From an uncultured Alphaproteobacteria bacterium (GTDB taxonomy: Bacteria; Pseudomonadota; Alphaproteobacteria; Micropepsales; Micropepsaceae): a stretch of DNA of 64,000 nt. The DNA is taken from NCBI GenBank assembly GCA_903862715.1, contig CAIOYY010000015.1, positions 1-64,000 on the forward strand. The letters are read 5' to 3'. Shown here in pieces: positions 34,995 to 42,143 of this stretch (position 1 is the first letter of the stretch; the number at the start of each line of letters is the position of its first letter). Both the position numbers and the translations under genes were made by a program. Below the pieces are notes generated by a model. The model saw nothing but the letters and a program-made list of their open reading frames with translations, searched no databases and was not told where the DNA came from.

Positions 34995-35606
34995 GTGAAA
35001 ATCAAACTGCATAAAGGCGATTTGCCCGAAGGGCTCGATCTCGGGCCCCTCGTCGCGGTGGACACCGAAACCCTCGGCCTCAATACCCAGCGCGACCGCC
35101 TCTGCCTCGTGCAGCTGTCGGGCGATGGCGGCGAAGCCCATCTCGTGCAGTTTGAGCGGGGCAAATATCAGGCGCCGAATCTCAAGCGCCTCTTACGCGA
35201 CCGCAAAGTCACCAAGCTCTATCATTTCGCCCGTTTCGATCTTGCGGCCATCCTGCGCTATCTCGGCGTTGTCGCCGGTCCCGTCTATTGCACCCGCACC
35301 GCCTCGAAGATCGCCCGCACCTATACCGACCGGCATGGGCTGAAGGATCTGGTGAAGGAATTGCTCGATGTCGATCTGTCGAAGCAGCAGCAAAGCTCCG
35401 ATTGGGGCGCGGCCACGCTCTCCGAGCAGCAGCTCGCCTATGCCGCCAACGATGTCGCCTATCTCCACCGGCTAAAAACCTTGCTGGACGAGATGCTGAT
35501 CCGCGAGGGGCGGATGGATTTGGCCAAAGCCTGCTTCAATTTCCTCCCTGCAAGGGCCGCTCTGGACCTCGCTGGCTGGGCTGAAACTGATATTTTTGCC
35601 CATTAA
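34995..35606 (+). CDS. Ribonuclease D-like 3'-5' exonuclease
   Basis: A 203-residue DEDDy exonuclease. Exo I is V-D-T-E-T near 23-25, Exo II is H-F-A-R-F-D-L-A near 77, and Exo III is L-A-Y-A-A-N-D-V-A-Y-L near 155. It is shorter than E. coli RNase D (375 residues) because it lacks the HRDC domains, as is usual for the short alphaproteobacterial members. It probably trims structured RNA 3' ends. GTG start at 34995. Confidence 0.9.
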   Translation: MKIKLHKGDLPEGLDLGPLVAVDTETLGLNTQRDRLCLVQLSGDGGEAHLVQFERGKYQAPNLKRLLRDRKVTKLYHFARFDLAAILRYLGVVAGPVYCTRTASKIARTYTDRHGLKDLVKELLDVDLSKQQQSSDWGAATLSEQQLAYAANDVAYLHRLKTLLDEMLIREGRMDLAKACFNFLPARAALDLAGWAETDIFAH

Positions 35607-35791
35607 TCAATACCTTAGTATGTGACGGCCCTATCCGCGACCGGGCGGCTTGATCGCCCTTGGGCGCAGCGCGTAGAGTCCCCCGCGACTTGGCACGAAT
35701 TTCGCGTGACAGGGTTTTGCGCTTATGCGAAGGCGAAGGCAGGTCGGTCTCGTTCCCGTTCGCCCCGCTGCTCTTTCGCCCATGAGTATTT

Positions 35792-36820
35792 ATGGCCGCT
35801 GTTTCCTTGCCCGTACCCGATGCTGAAACGGCTCTGCCTCGCCAGGCCGACATTGCGGCTGCGCGCCGTGTGCTCGATTACGCGGGCGAAGCGCTTGGCG
35901 CGCTCTCGCGCGATCTGGGCGAAAGCTTCTCCCAGGCGGTCGATATTCTTCTGGCCGTGAAGGGCCGCGTCGTGGTCAGCGGCATGGGCAAAAGCGGCCA
36001 TGTCGGTCAGAAGATTGCGGCGACCTTGTCGTCGACCGGCACCCCGGCGCAGTTCGTTCATCCCGCAGAAGCCAGCCATGGCGATCTCGGGTCGCTGGCG
36101 GCGGGCGACGCGCTACTGATGCTTTCCAATTCGGGCGAAACAGCCGAACTCTCCAGCCTCATCACCCACGCCAAGCGTTTCGGCATTCCGCTGATCGGCA
36201 TTGCCAGCAATCCGAAATCCGCGCTGCTCCAGGCGTCCGACGTCGCCCTGGTTCTGCCCCGCGCCCGCGAAGCCTGTCCCATCGGCCTTGCGCCGACGAC
36301 TTCGACGACCATGACACTGGCGCTCGGCGATGCGCTCGCCGTCGCGCTGATGGAGCGCAAAGGCTTCTCCGCCGACCAATATCGCGAGCTTCATCCTGCG
36401 GGTTCGCTGGGCCGCGCGCTGATCCGCGTCTCCGACATCATGCATCAGGGCGAGGAATTGCCGCTGGTCGGGCCCGACGCCCGCTTGCGCGATGTCGTGA
36501 TCACCATGACCTCGAATCGTCACGGCTTTGCCGGGGTCGCGGGCATCGTCGATGGAAAGGGCTCGCTGATTGGCATCATCACCGATGGCGATTTGCGCCG
36601 TCATATGGCGCCCGATCTCCTGGACCGCAAAGCGGCCGAGGTCATGACGGCTCATCCCAAAACCGTTGCGCCGAATATTCTTGCGGCGGAGGCGGTGGCG
36701 CATATGAACAATGGCGCGCCCAAGGTTACGTCGCTATTCGTCGTCGACCGTCATAACGGCGTATCCCGGCCCGTCGGATTCCTGACGATCCATGACTGCC
36801 TGCGCGCAGGCATCAGATGA
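35792..36820 (+). CDS. kdsD: Arabinose-5-phosphate isomerase
   Basis: A 342-residue KdsD/KpsF: an SIS domain (G-M-G-K-S-G-H-V near 65, then L-S-N-S-G-E-T, T-S-T-T-M-T-L-A-L-G-D) followed by two CBS domains (one at V-S-D-I-M-H-Q, one at A-A-E-V-M-T-A-H-P). It converts ribulose-5-phosphate to arabinose-5-phosphate, first step of Kdo synthesis for LPS. Its TGA overlaps the lptC ATG (ATGA), so it heads the LPS transport operon. Confidence 0.95.
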   Translation: MAAVSLPVPDAETALPRQADIAAARRVLDYAGEALGALSRDLGESFSQAVDILLAVKGRVVVSGMGKSGHVGQKIAATLSSTGTPAQFVHPAEASHGDLGSLAAGDALLMLSNSGETAELSSLITHAKRFGIPLIGIASNPKSALLQASDVALVLPRAREACPIGLAPTTSTTMTLALGDALAVALMERKGFSADQYRELHPAGSLGRALIRVSDIMHQGEELPLVGPDARLRDVVITMTSNRHGFAGVAGIVDGKGSLIGIITDGDLRRHMAPDLLDRKAAEVMTAHPKTVAPNILAAEAVAHMNNGAPKVTSLFVVDRHNGVSRPVGFLTIHDCLRAGIR

Positions 36821-37518
36821 CCGCCTCGCGCAACGACGACGCCGGAACCGATTGGCGCGCGCCGGTGCTCGCCGGTGCGCAGGGCTATATTGCGGGCACG
36901 CGTAACGCCAATCCGCGCGCGACGCTGCATCAGGCCGAGCGCTACAGCGCCTTTGTCCGCTTCATGAAACGCGTATTGCCGCTGGGCGCGCTCGCGGTCG
37001 GGCTCGCTGTGCTTCTTTATGCGGTGCAGCCCCGCGACAACGGCCAGGTGGCGATGACCTTTGAAAGCATGGGCTCGATTGAGGACGATCTGGCGATGAT
37101 CAATCCGCGCCTCACAGGCACCGACGATAATGGTTTGCCCTTTATCGTGACGGCCGCCGCAGCGGTGCAATTGGGCGCCTCCACTGAACGCGTGCGCCTG
37201 CGCGATGTGAAAGCCGATCTCACGATGGAAGACGGAACGCTGCTCACCGTTACGGCGGCGGACGGTATTGTCGACAACAGTACCCAGACTCTTGATGTTT
37301 CCGGTGGCATCCGCATGACGACCGCCGATGGCTATTCCGCGGAAACCGAACGCGCCACCGCCGATCTGCGCCAGGGGCTCGTTCGGGGCGATGCGCCCGT
37401 CACCGCCGAAGGCGCAATGGGCACGCTGACGGCGGACGGGTTCACCTTCGAACGCGAAATAGGGATGCTGACCTTTATCGGCAATGTGCGCATGCAGGTT
37501 CACGAGGCGACGCCATGA
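36817..37518 (+). CDS. lptC: LPS export periplasmic protein LptC
   Basis: A 233-residue bitopic protein with a basic N-terminal region, one membrane span (residues ~53-72, L-P-L-G-A-L-A-V-G-L-A-V-L-L) and a periplasmic beta-jellyroll with D-G-L-P-F-I-V-T-A and repeated D-G-x-x strand pairs. It links LptB2FG to LptA in LPS transport. It is longer at the N-terminus than E. coli LptC, common in alphaproteobacteria. It overlaps lptA by 4 bases. Confidence 0.88.
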   Translation: MTASRNDDAGTDWRAPVLAGAQGYIAGTRNANPRATLHQAERYSAFVRFMKRVLPLGALAVGLAVLLYAVQPRDNGQVAMTFESMGSIEDDLAMINPRLTGTDDNGLPFIVTAAAAVQLGASTERVRLRDVKADLTMEDGTLLTVTAADGIVDNSTQTLDVSGGIRMTTADGYSAETERATADLRQGLVRGDAPVTAEGAMGTLTADGFTFEREIGMLTFIGNVRMQVHEATP

Positions 37519-38051
37519 TACGGTTTTACGGGTCCACTCTTTTTGCCGCGCTTGCCGCTGGCGCGCTGGTCGTGGCGGGGCCTCTCGCCGCCGCGGATTC
37601 CGTTCCAACCGATCTCGGCTTTAATGCCGATGAGCCGATTGCCGTGAATGCCGACCGCTTTGCCGCCGACCTTAACGCCGAAACCGGCACCTATTCCGGC
37701 AATGTTCTGGTCGTGCAGGGCGCGGTGCGCATGCGCGCCGATGAAGTGAAGATTGATGCGCCGAGCGGACGCGCGACGCGCATGGAAGCACGTGGCAGCA
37801 TCGTGGTGGAATCGCCGTCGGGCACCGCCACGGGTGCGCTCGCGGTTTACGACATAGACGCGCAGCTTGTGCGCCTCACGGGTGACGTGGTGCTGACGAA
37901 TAATGAGAACGTCATGCGCGGCTCGATGCTCGAAGTGCGCATCGCCGATGGACGCGCAACGCTGACCGGCGGTGTGGCAGCCAACGGACAGGCCCCCGGT
38001 TCAAGCCGCGTGCAGGGATTGTTCGTACCACCCGGGAATAATGACAATTGA
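37515..38051 (+). CDS. lptA: LPS transport periplasmic protein LptA
   Basis: A 178-residue OstA-domain protein with an N-terminal signal (L-F-A-A-L-A-A-G-A-L-V-V-A-G, cleavage near A-A-A-D). The jellyroll strands Y-S-G-N-V-L-V-V-Q-G-A-V-R-M-R-A-D and V-R-L-T-G-D-V-V-L-T-N typical of LptA are visible. It forms the periplasmic bridge for LPS. It is placed between lptC and lptB as usual. Confidence 0.9.
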   Translation: MIRFYGSTLFAALAAGALVVAGPLAAADSVPTDLGFNADEPIAVNADRFAADLNAETGTYSGNVLVVQGAVRMRADEVKIDAPSGRATRMEARGSIVVESPSGTATGALAVYDIDAQLVRLTGDVVLTNNENVMRGSMLEVRIADGRATLTGGVAANGQAPGSSRVQGLFVPPGNNDN

Positions 38052-38124
38052 GCAGAAAAATTTGAATTTCACCTAATCTTAAAGGCGGCCCGGGCAAGAT
38101 TTGGGCCAATGAGCGACAAGACCC

Positions 38125-38901
38125 ATGACCAGCGTCGAAGACACATCTGCCAGGGCGACCCCAAAAGTCATCGAAGGTTCGGCCGGGCTTGTCGTCACCC
38201 GTATCGGCAAAAGCTATCGCCGCCGTCCGGTCGTGCGCACGGTCAGCCTGTCGCTCCGCCGCGGCGAGGTGGTTGGCCTGTTGGGGCCCAATGGCGCCGG
38301 CAAGACAACCTGCTTCTACATGATCTCAGGGCTCGTTCCGGCCGATTACGGCACGATCGAACTCGACGGCCACGACATCACGCATCTGCCGATGTATCGC
38401 CGCGCCCGTCTCGGCATCGGTTATCTGCCGCAGGAAGCCTCGATCTTTCGGGGCCTGTCGGCGGAAGAGAACATTCGCGCCGCGGCCGAACTGGTGGAAC
38501 CCGACGCCGCCCGTTGCGCGACGCTCGTCGACAGCCTGCTCGCCGAATTCTCGATCACGCATATCCGCAACACGCCGGCCATAGCGCTGTCGGGCGGCGA
38601 ACGCCGCCGGGTCGAAATCGCCCGCGCGCTGGCGACGCATCCCTCCTATATCCTGCTGGACGAACCGCTAGCCGGGATCGATCCGATCGCGATCAACGAT
38701 ATCCGCGAGCTGGTGCGCCATCTGAAGGATCGTGGCATCGGCGTGCTGATCACCGATCACAATGTCCGCGAAGCGCTCGAAATCATCGATCGTGCCTACA
38801 TCATGCACGATGGTCAGGTCATCATGGAGGGCACGCCCTCCGATATCGTGCGCGACAAAGACGTGCGCCGGGTTTATCTCGGCGAACGTTTTTCGCTCTG
38901 A
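38125..38901 (+). CDS. lptB: LPS export ABC transporter ATPase LptB
   Basis: A 258-residue ABC ATPase. Walker A G-P-N-G-A-G-K-T-T near 56, Q-loop Y-L-P-Q-E-A-S-I-F-R, signature L-S-G-G-E-R-R-R, Walker B Y-I-L-L-D-E-P-L-A-G-I-D, and the H-loop D-H-N-V-R-E all match LptB. It powers LPS extraction with LptFG (not in window). It is followed by rpoN as in most proteobacteria. Confidence 0.96.
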   Translation: MTSVEDTSARATPKVIEGSAGLVVTRIGKSYRRRPVVRTVSLSLRRGEVVGLLGPNGAGKTTCFYMISGLVPADYGTIELDGHDITHLPMYRRARLGIGYLPQEASIFRGLSAEENIRAAAELVEPDAARCATLVDSLLAEFSITHIRNTPAIALSGGERRRVEIARALATHPSYILLDEPLAGIDPIAINDIRELVRHLKDRGIGVLITDHNVREALEIIDRAYIMHDGQVIMEGTPSDIVRDKDVRRVYLGERFSL

Positions 38902-38921
38902 CGGACTGACGGGGGCACGGC

Positions 38922-40442
38922 ATGGCTCTCGCACAGCGCCTTGAACTCAAGCAGGGCCAATCCCTTGTCATGACGCCGCAATTGCAGCAGGCGATCAAGC
39001 TGCTGCAATTGTCCAATATGGAACTCGCCGAATATGTCGAGGGCGAACTCGAGCGCAATCCGCTGTTGGAATATGAAGAAGTTCTCGGCAACGAGCCGGA
39101 TTCTGGCCCTGCGAAAGCGGAAGAAGCCTTCGGCAGCGAAACGCTCGACCGCACCCTGGGCCGCGAAGATTTCGGCACCGCGGGCGATCTCGATGCCGGC
39201 CATGATGATCTTTACACGGATGAAAGCCGCGCCGAGAAGCTTGCGGGCAGCAGCGCCGAGTTCTCCGCGCCGCTCGCCGATTGGAGCCGTGTCGGCCCTG
39301 GCGGCCACCCCGATGGCGGCGATTTTGAGGATATGCGCTCTGCTGCGCTGACCCTGCATGATCATCTCGAAGCGCAGCTCTCCATTGCCGCGCTCCCCGC
39401 CTCGCACCGCTTCATCGCCGTCGTCTTGATCGAAGCCGTGGACGAGGGTGGGTATCTGCGCGTCGATCTTTCCGAAATTGCCGAACGCCTTGGCACCACG
39501 CTCAACGATTGCGAGCGCGTGCTGAAAGTTCTTCAGGGCTTCGATCCCGCGGGCGTTTGCGCCCGCGATCTTGCCGAATGCCTCGCTATCCAGCTGCGTG
39601 AACGCGATCGCCTCGATCCGGCGATGCAGGCCATGTTATCACGTCTCGATCTCGTGGCGCGGCGCGATTTTTCGGGACTCGCCACGCTGTGCGCGCTCGA
39701 AGTCGCCGACATCGTCGACATGATCGCCGAAATCCGTGAGTTGACGCCGAAGCCCGGTCTCGCTTTCGGTTCCGAGCCGGTGCAGCCGGTGGTTCCCGAT
39801 GTCTATGTCCGCGAAAGCACGGATGGCGGCTGGAATGTCGAGCTGAATTCGGAAACCCTGCCGCGCGTTTTGGTGAATGAGCGTTACTTCGCCGAGGTCA
39901 ACGCCGCCGCGCGTTCGCGCGAGGACAAAACCTATCTGACCGAATGCCTCAACAACGCCAATTGGCTCAAGAAAAGCCTCGATCAGCGCGCCCGCACGAT
40001 CCTTAAAGTGGCGAGCGAGATTGTGCGCCAACAGGACGCCTTTCTGACCAGCGGCGTCCGCCATTTGCGCCCGCTCAATCTGAAGACCATCGCCGACGCG
40101 ATAAGCATGCACGAATCCACCGTCAGCCGCGTTACCTCCAACAAATATATGGCGACCTCTCGCGGCGTCTTCGAGCTGAAATATTTCTTCACCGCCGCCA
40201 TCGCTTCCGTCGGTGGCGGCGAAGCCCATTCCGCTGAAGCGGTGCGCGACCGCATCCGTGAGCTGGTCGACAATGAACGCGACGATGTGCTGTCGGACGA
40301 CCGCATCGTGACGCTGTTAAGCGCCGATGGCGTCACGATCGCGCGCCGCACGGTGGCGAAATATCGCGATGCGCTGCGCATCCCGTCATCGGTCGAGCGC
40401 CGCCGCATTCGCCAGCTCGAAAGCTGCGATGGAACTCCTTAA
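38922..40442 (+). CDS. rpoN: RNA polymerase sigma-54 factor
   Basis: A 506-residue RpoN. Region I is Gln/Leu-rich (L-K-Q-G-Q-S-L-V-M-T-P-Q-L-Q-Q-A-I-K-L-L). Region II is acidic. The core-binding part has G-F-D-P-A-G-V-C-A-R-D-L-A-E-C-L, and region III has the HTH S-M-H-E-S-T-V-S-R and the RpoN box A-R-R-T-V-A-K-Y-R at about 474-482. It directs transcription from -24/-12 promoters with enhancer-binding proteins. Confidence 0.96.
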   Translation: MALAQRLELKQGQSLVMTPQLQQAIKLLQLSNMELAEYVEGELERNPLLEYEEVLGNEPDSGPAKAEEAFGSETLDRTLGREDFGTAGDLDAGHDDLYTDESRAEKLAGSSAEFSAPLADWSRVGPGGHPDGGDFEDMRSAALTLHDHLEAQLSIAALPASHRFIAVVLIEAVDEGGYLRVDLSEIAERLGTTLNDCERVLKVLQGFDPAGVCARDLAECLAIQLRERDRLDPAMQAMLSRLDLVARRDFSGLATLCALEVADIVDMIAEIRELTPKPGLAFGSEPVQPVVPDVYVRESTDGGWNVELNSETLPRVLVNERYFAEVNAAARSREDKTYLTECLNNANWLKKSLDQRARTILKVASEIVRQQDAFLTSGVRHLRPLNLKTIADAISMHESTVSRVTSNKYMATSRGVFELKYFFTAAIASVGGGEAHSAEAVRDRIRELVDNERDDVLSDDRIVTLLSADGVTIARRTVAKYRDALRIPSSVERRRIRQLESCDGTP

Positions 40443-40504
40443 CGCTGCCCGTTGATGGCAAGAACCTGAGGATTCACAGTCCTGCACAAGTACTTAGCTT
40501 TGCG

Positions 40505-40533
40505 TTGACAGTGCGGGACCAGCGAAATATGGT
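40505..40533 (+). promoter_or_regulatory. Putative promoter in the rpoN-ptsN gap
   Basis: TTGACA at 40505-40510, a 17-base spacer, and TATGGT at 40528-40533 make a good sigma-70-type promoter, predicting a ~225-base leader before ptsN. The same stretch contains a 6-base inverted repeat GGACCA...TGGTCC followed by a TTTTT run, so termination of rpoN transcripts is an alternative or additional reading. The whole gap (40443-40765) has no gene; hpf, usual here, is absent. Confidence 0.45.
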
Positions 40534-40765
40534 CCGCCGCCTTTTTGGACGTTTCTTGGTCCTGACGCGTTTGTAACATCGTAACGTTTCAGGGATGGGA
40601 AGTTCGGCAGCGTAATGATGCAAATTCCGAATGCGAATAAGCAGACTGGAGCTGTCGATGGATCACCGCTCCAGCAGAACTTCCGCCCGATAGCGCGGCC
40701 TTTGGATCCTCATAGCGACCGCGCGCCGAATGTGGCGCGTCGTTCCTAGATAATCGCGGACTGTC

Positions 40766-41233
40766 ATGGAAATCTCCGAATTGCTCGCGCCCGACGCCGT
40801 TTTTTCGCAATTGAAAGCGGCGACCAAGAAACTGGTTTTGCAGGAGCTTGCCGAGAAGGCGTCTGCCCATACCGGTATTCCTTCGCGCCGGATCTTCGAA
40901 ACGCTCAATGAACGCGAGCGCCTCGGCTCTACGGGAATGGGTCAGGGCATTGCCGTTCCGCATGGCCATCTCGAAGGCGTCAAGAAGATGACGGGATTTT
41001 TCGCTCGTCTTGCCGTGCCGGTCGATTTCGAAGCGATGGACGATCAGCCGGTCGATCTCGTCTTTCTGCTGCTCGCGCCCGAAGGCGCCGGTGCCGATCA
41101 CTTGAAGGCACTGGCGCGCGTTTCGCGCGTTTTGCGCAATCAGAGCCTCTGTGAAAAATTAAGGGCGGCGGTAGATTCCGCCGCCCTCTTTTCCTTACTG
41201 ACCGAACCGACTGCGTCGTCGCAGGCGGCCTGA
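40766..41233 (+). CDS. ptsN: PTS IIA-like nitrogen regulatory protein PtsN
   Basis: A 155-residue EIIA-Ntr. The phosphorylated His lies in G-I-A-V-P-H-G-H near 66; R-E-R-L-G-S-T-G precedes it and V-D-L-V-F-L-L-L-A-P follows, all canonical. It receives phosphate from PtsP/NPr and modulates nitrogen, potassium and stress responses. The last ~24 codons contain a perfect terminator-like hairpin (separate entry). Confidence 0.95.
   Translation: MEISELLAPDAVFSQLKAATKKLVLQELAEKASAHTGIPSRRIFETLNERERLGSTGMGQGIAVPHGHLEGVKKMTGFFARLAVPVDFEAMDDQPVDLVFLLLAPEGAGADHLKALARVSRVLRNQSLCEKLRAAVDSAALFSLLTEPTASSQAA
41162..41192 (+). terminator. Terminator-like hairpin inside the 3' end of ptsN
   Basis: AGGGCGGCGG (41162-41171), loop TAGATT, CCGCCGCCCT (41178-41187), followed by CTTTT. 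The 10-base stem is perfect. It lies within the coding sequence, about 45 bases before the stop, so transcripts ending here would lack the ptsN stop codon. Confidence 0.6.
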
Positions 41234-41245
41234 TTAGTCTTATTC

Positions 41246-41500
41246 CTAGTGCAGGCTTACCGGCGTCAGATTGTTCTGAATCGCGGCGCCGTATGCCGAT
41301 GCCCAAGTATCCATCAATGCGACGGGCGTGCCGTCTGCCGTATGGATCGCATAGAACTTGATTCCCGCGGGCAATACGATATCGGAAGGAACAATTCCCA
41401 TCGCCCGCGCTTCGTCAGCATTTACCGGCTTGATATAAGCGAGCCTGCTGGCTTCAAATTCGAGCGGTTCAGCATTGTCGAAAGTCGTTCTGGCGTTCAT
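41246..41500 (-). CDS. DUF1150 family protein
   Basis: An 84-residue protein with the typical DUF1150 core: I-K-P-V-x-A-D-E-A-R-A-M-G, then Y-A-I-H-T-A-D-G-T-P-V-A-L-M-D and a final A-x-x-A-A-I-Q-N-x-L-x-P-V-S-L-H. In alphaproteobacteria DUF1150 genes commonly follow an Hsp20 gene, exactly as here (10 bases after it), so it is likely heat-induced with it. Function unknown. Confidence 0.9.
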   Translation of the reverse strand: MNARTTFDNAEPLEFEASRLAYIKPVNADEARAMGIVPSDIVLPAGIKFYAIHTADGTPVALMDTWASAYGAAIQNNLTPVSLH

Positions 41501-41509
41501 GGCAACCTC

Positions 41510-41971
41510 CTAACCTTTCACCCCGACACTATCCAACTCGGGCTGAACATTGCCTGAACGGATTGTTATCGCGCGTACAGTCTTCTTCGGCTCCGGCCTC
41601 ACCAATTCGATACGCAGAAGCCCATTGTAAAGTTCCGCTTCCCGCACGGTGATGCCCTCGGCCAGCACGAAGCTGCGCTGGAACGGGCGTCCCGCAATCC
41701 CACGGTGGAGGAAAGTCTTCTCGCCGGTTTCGCTCTGTTTTCCGCGCAGGACGAGTTGATTGTCCTCTTGCGTTAATTGCAGTTCGTCCGCCGCGAACCC
41801 CGCGACGGCGACGGTGAGCAGCAGGCGATTCTCGCCGATATGCTCGATATTGTTGGGGGGGTAACTGTCCTGGCTGGCCCGGGATGTGTGCTCGAGAAGA
41901 CGTTCGATGTGATCGAAGCCGAGCAGAAAGGGGCTGGAAAAAATCCCGGAACGCATTTGAGAATGTCGCAT
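41510..41971 (-). CDS. Hsp20-family small heat-shock protein
   Basis: A 153-residue alpha-crystallin-type chaperone. N-terminal F-L-L-G-F-D-H-I-E-R-L-L is typical of class A IbpA-like proteins; the core has Y-P-P-N-N-I-E, then V-A-G-F-A-A-D-E-L and G-L-L-R-I-E-L, and a C-terminal K-K-T-V-R-A-I-T-I-R. The ATG at 41971 has GGAGG 9 bases upstream; a TTG at 41977 would be too close. It holds unfolding proteins in soluble form. A sigma-32 promoter and a hairpin over the ribosome site lie upstream. Confidence 0.93.
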   Translation of the reverse strand: MRHSQMRSGIFSSPFLLGFDHIERLLEHTSRASQDSYPPNNIEHIGENRLLLTVAVAGFAADELQLTQEDNQLVLRGKQSETGEKTFLHRGIAGRPFQRSFVLAEGITVREAELYNGLLRIELVRPEPKKTVRAITIRSGNVQPELDSVGVKG

Positions 41972-41974
41972 CGT

Positions 41975-41997
41975 CAAAGCCCTCCTTTCAGGCTTTG
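41975..41997 (-). promoter_or_regulatory. Possible RNA thermometer hairpin over the hsp20 ribosome site
   Basis: In the mRNA, CAAAGCC and GGCUUUG form a perfect 7-base stem enclosing UGAAAGGAG, so the Shine-Dalgarno sequence is in the loop and upper stem, 3 bases before the AUG. A second GC-rich hairpin (41998-42018) precedes it. Small heat-shock genes of alphaproteobacteria often use such ROSE-type thermosensors; this one is not a confirmed match to the ROSE consensus. Confidence 0.5.
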
Positions 41998-42060
41998 CGG
42001 CCCCCTTTTGGGCGGCCTTGTCTGGAAATGGCGGCCCTTAAAGGCGCCGCGTCTCTTCAA

Positions 42061-42088
42061 ATATGGGGGGTGAAACCCTCCGTTCAAG
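42061..42088 (-). promoter_or_regulatory. Sigma-32 (RpoH) heat-shock promoter
   Basis: On the minus strand CTTGAA (42088-42083), 14 bases, and CCCCATAT (42068-42061) match the RpoH consensus CTTGAA-N13-15-CCCCATNT exactly. Transcription would begin near 42054, giving an ~80-base leader before hsp20. Confidence 0.85.
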
Positions 42089-42143
42089 GCGGCGCTTCCG
42101 CCTCCCTCCTTGCGAAGCGCACGCCTTCGGGGCACGAAAAGCC

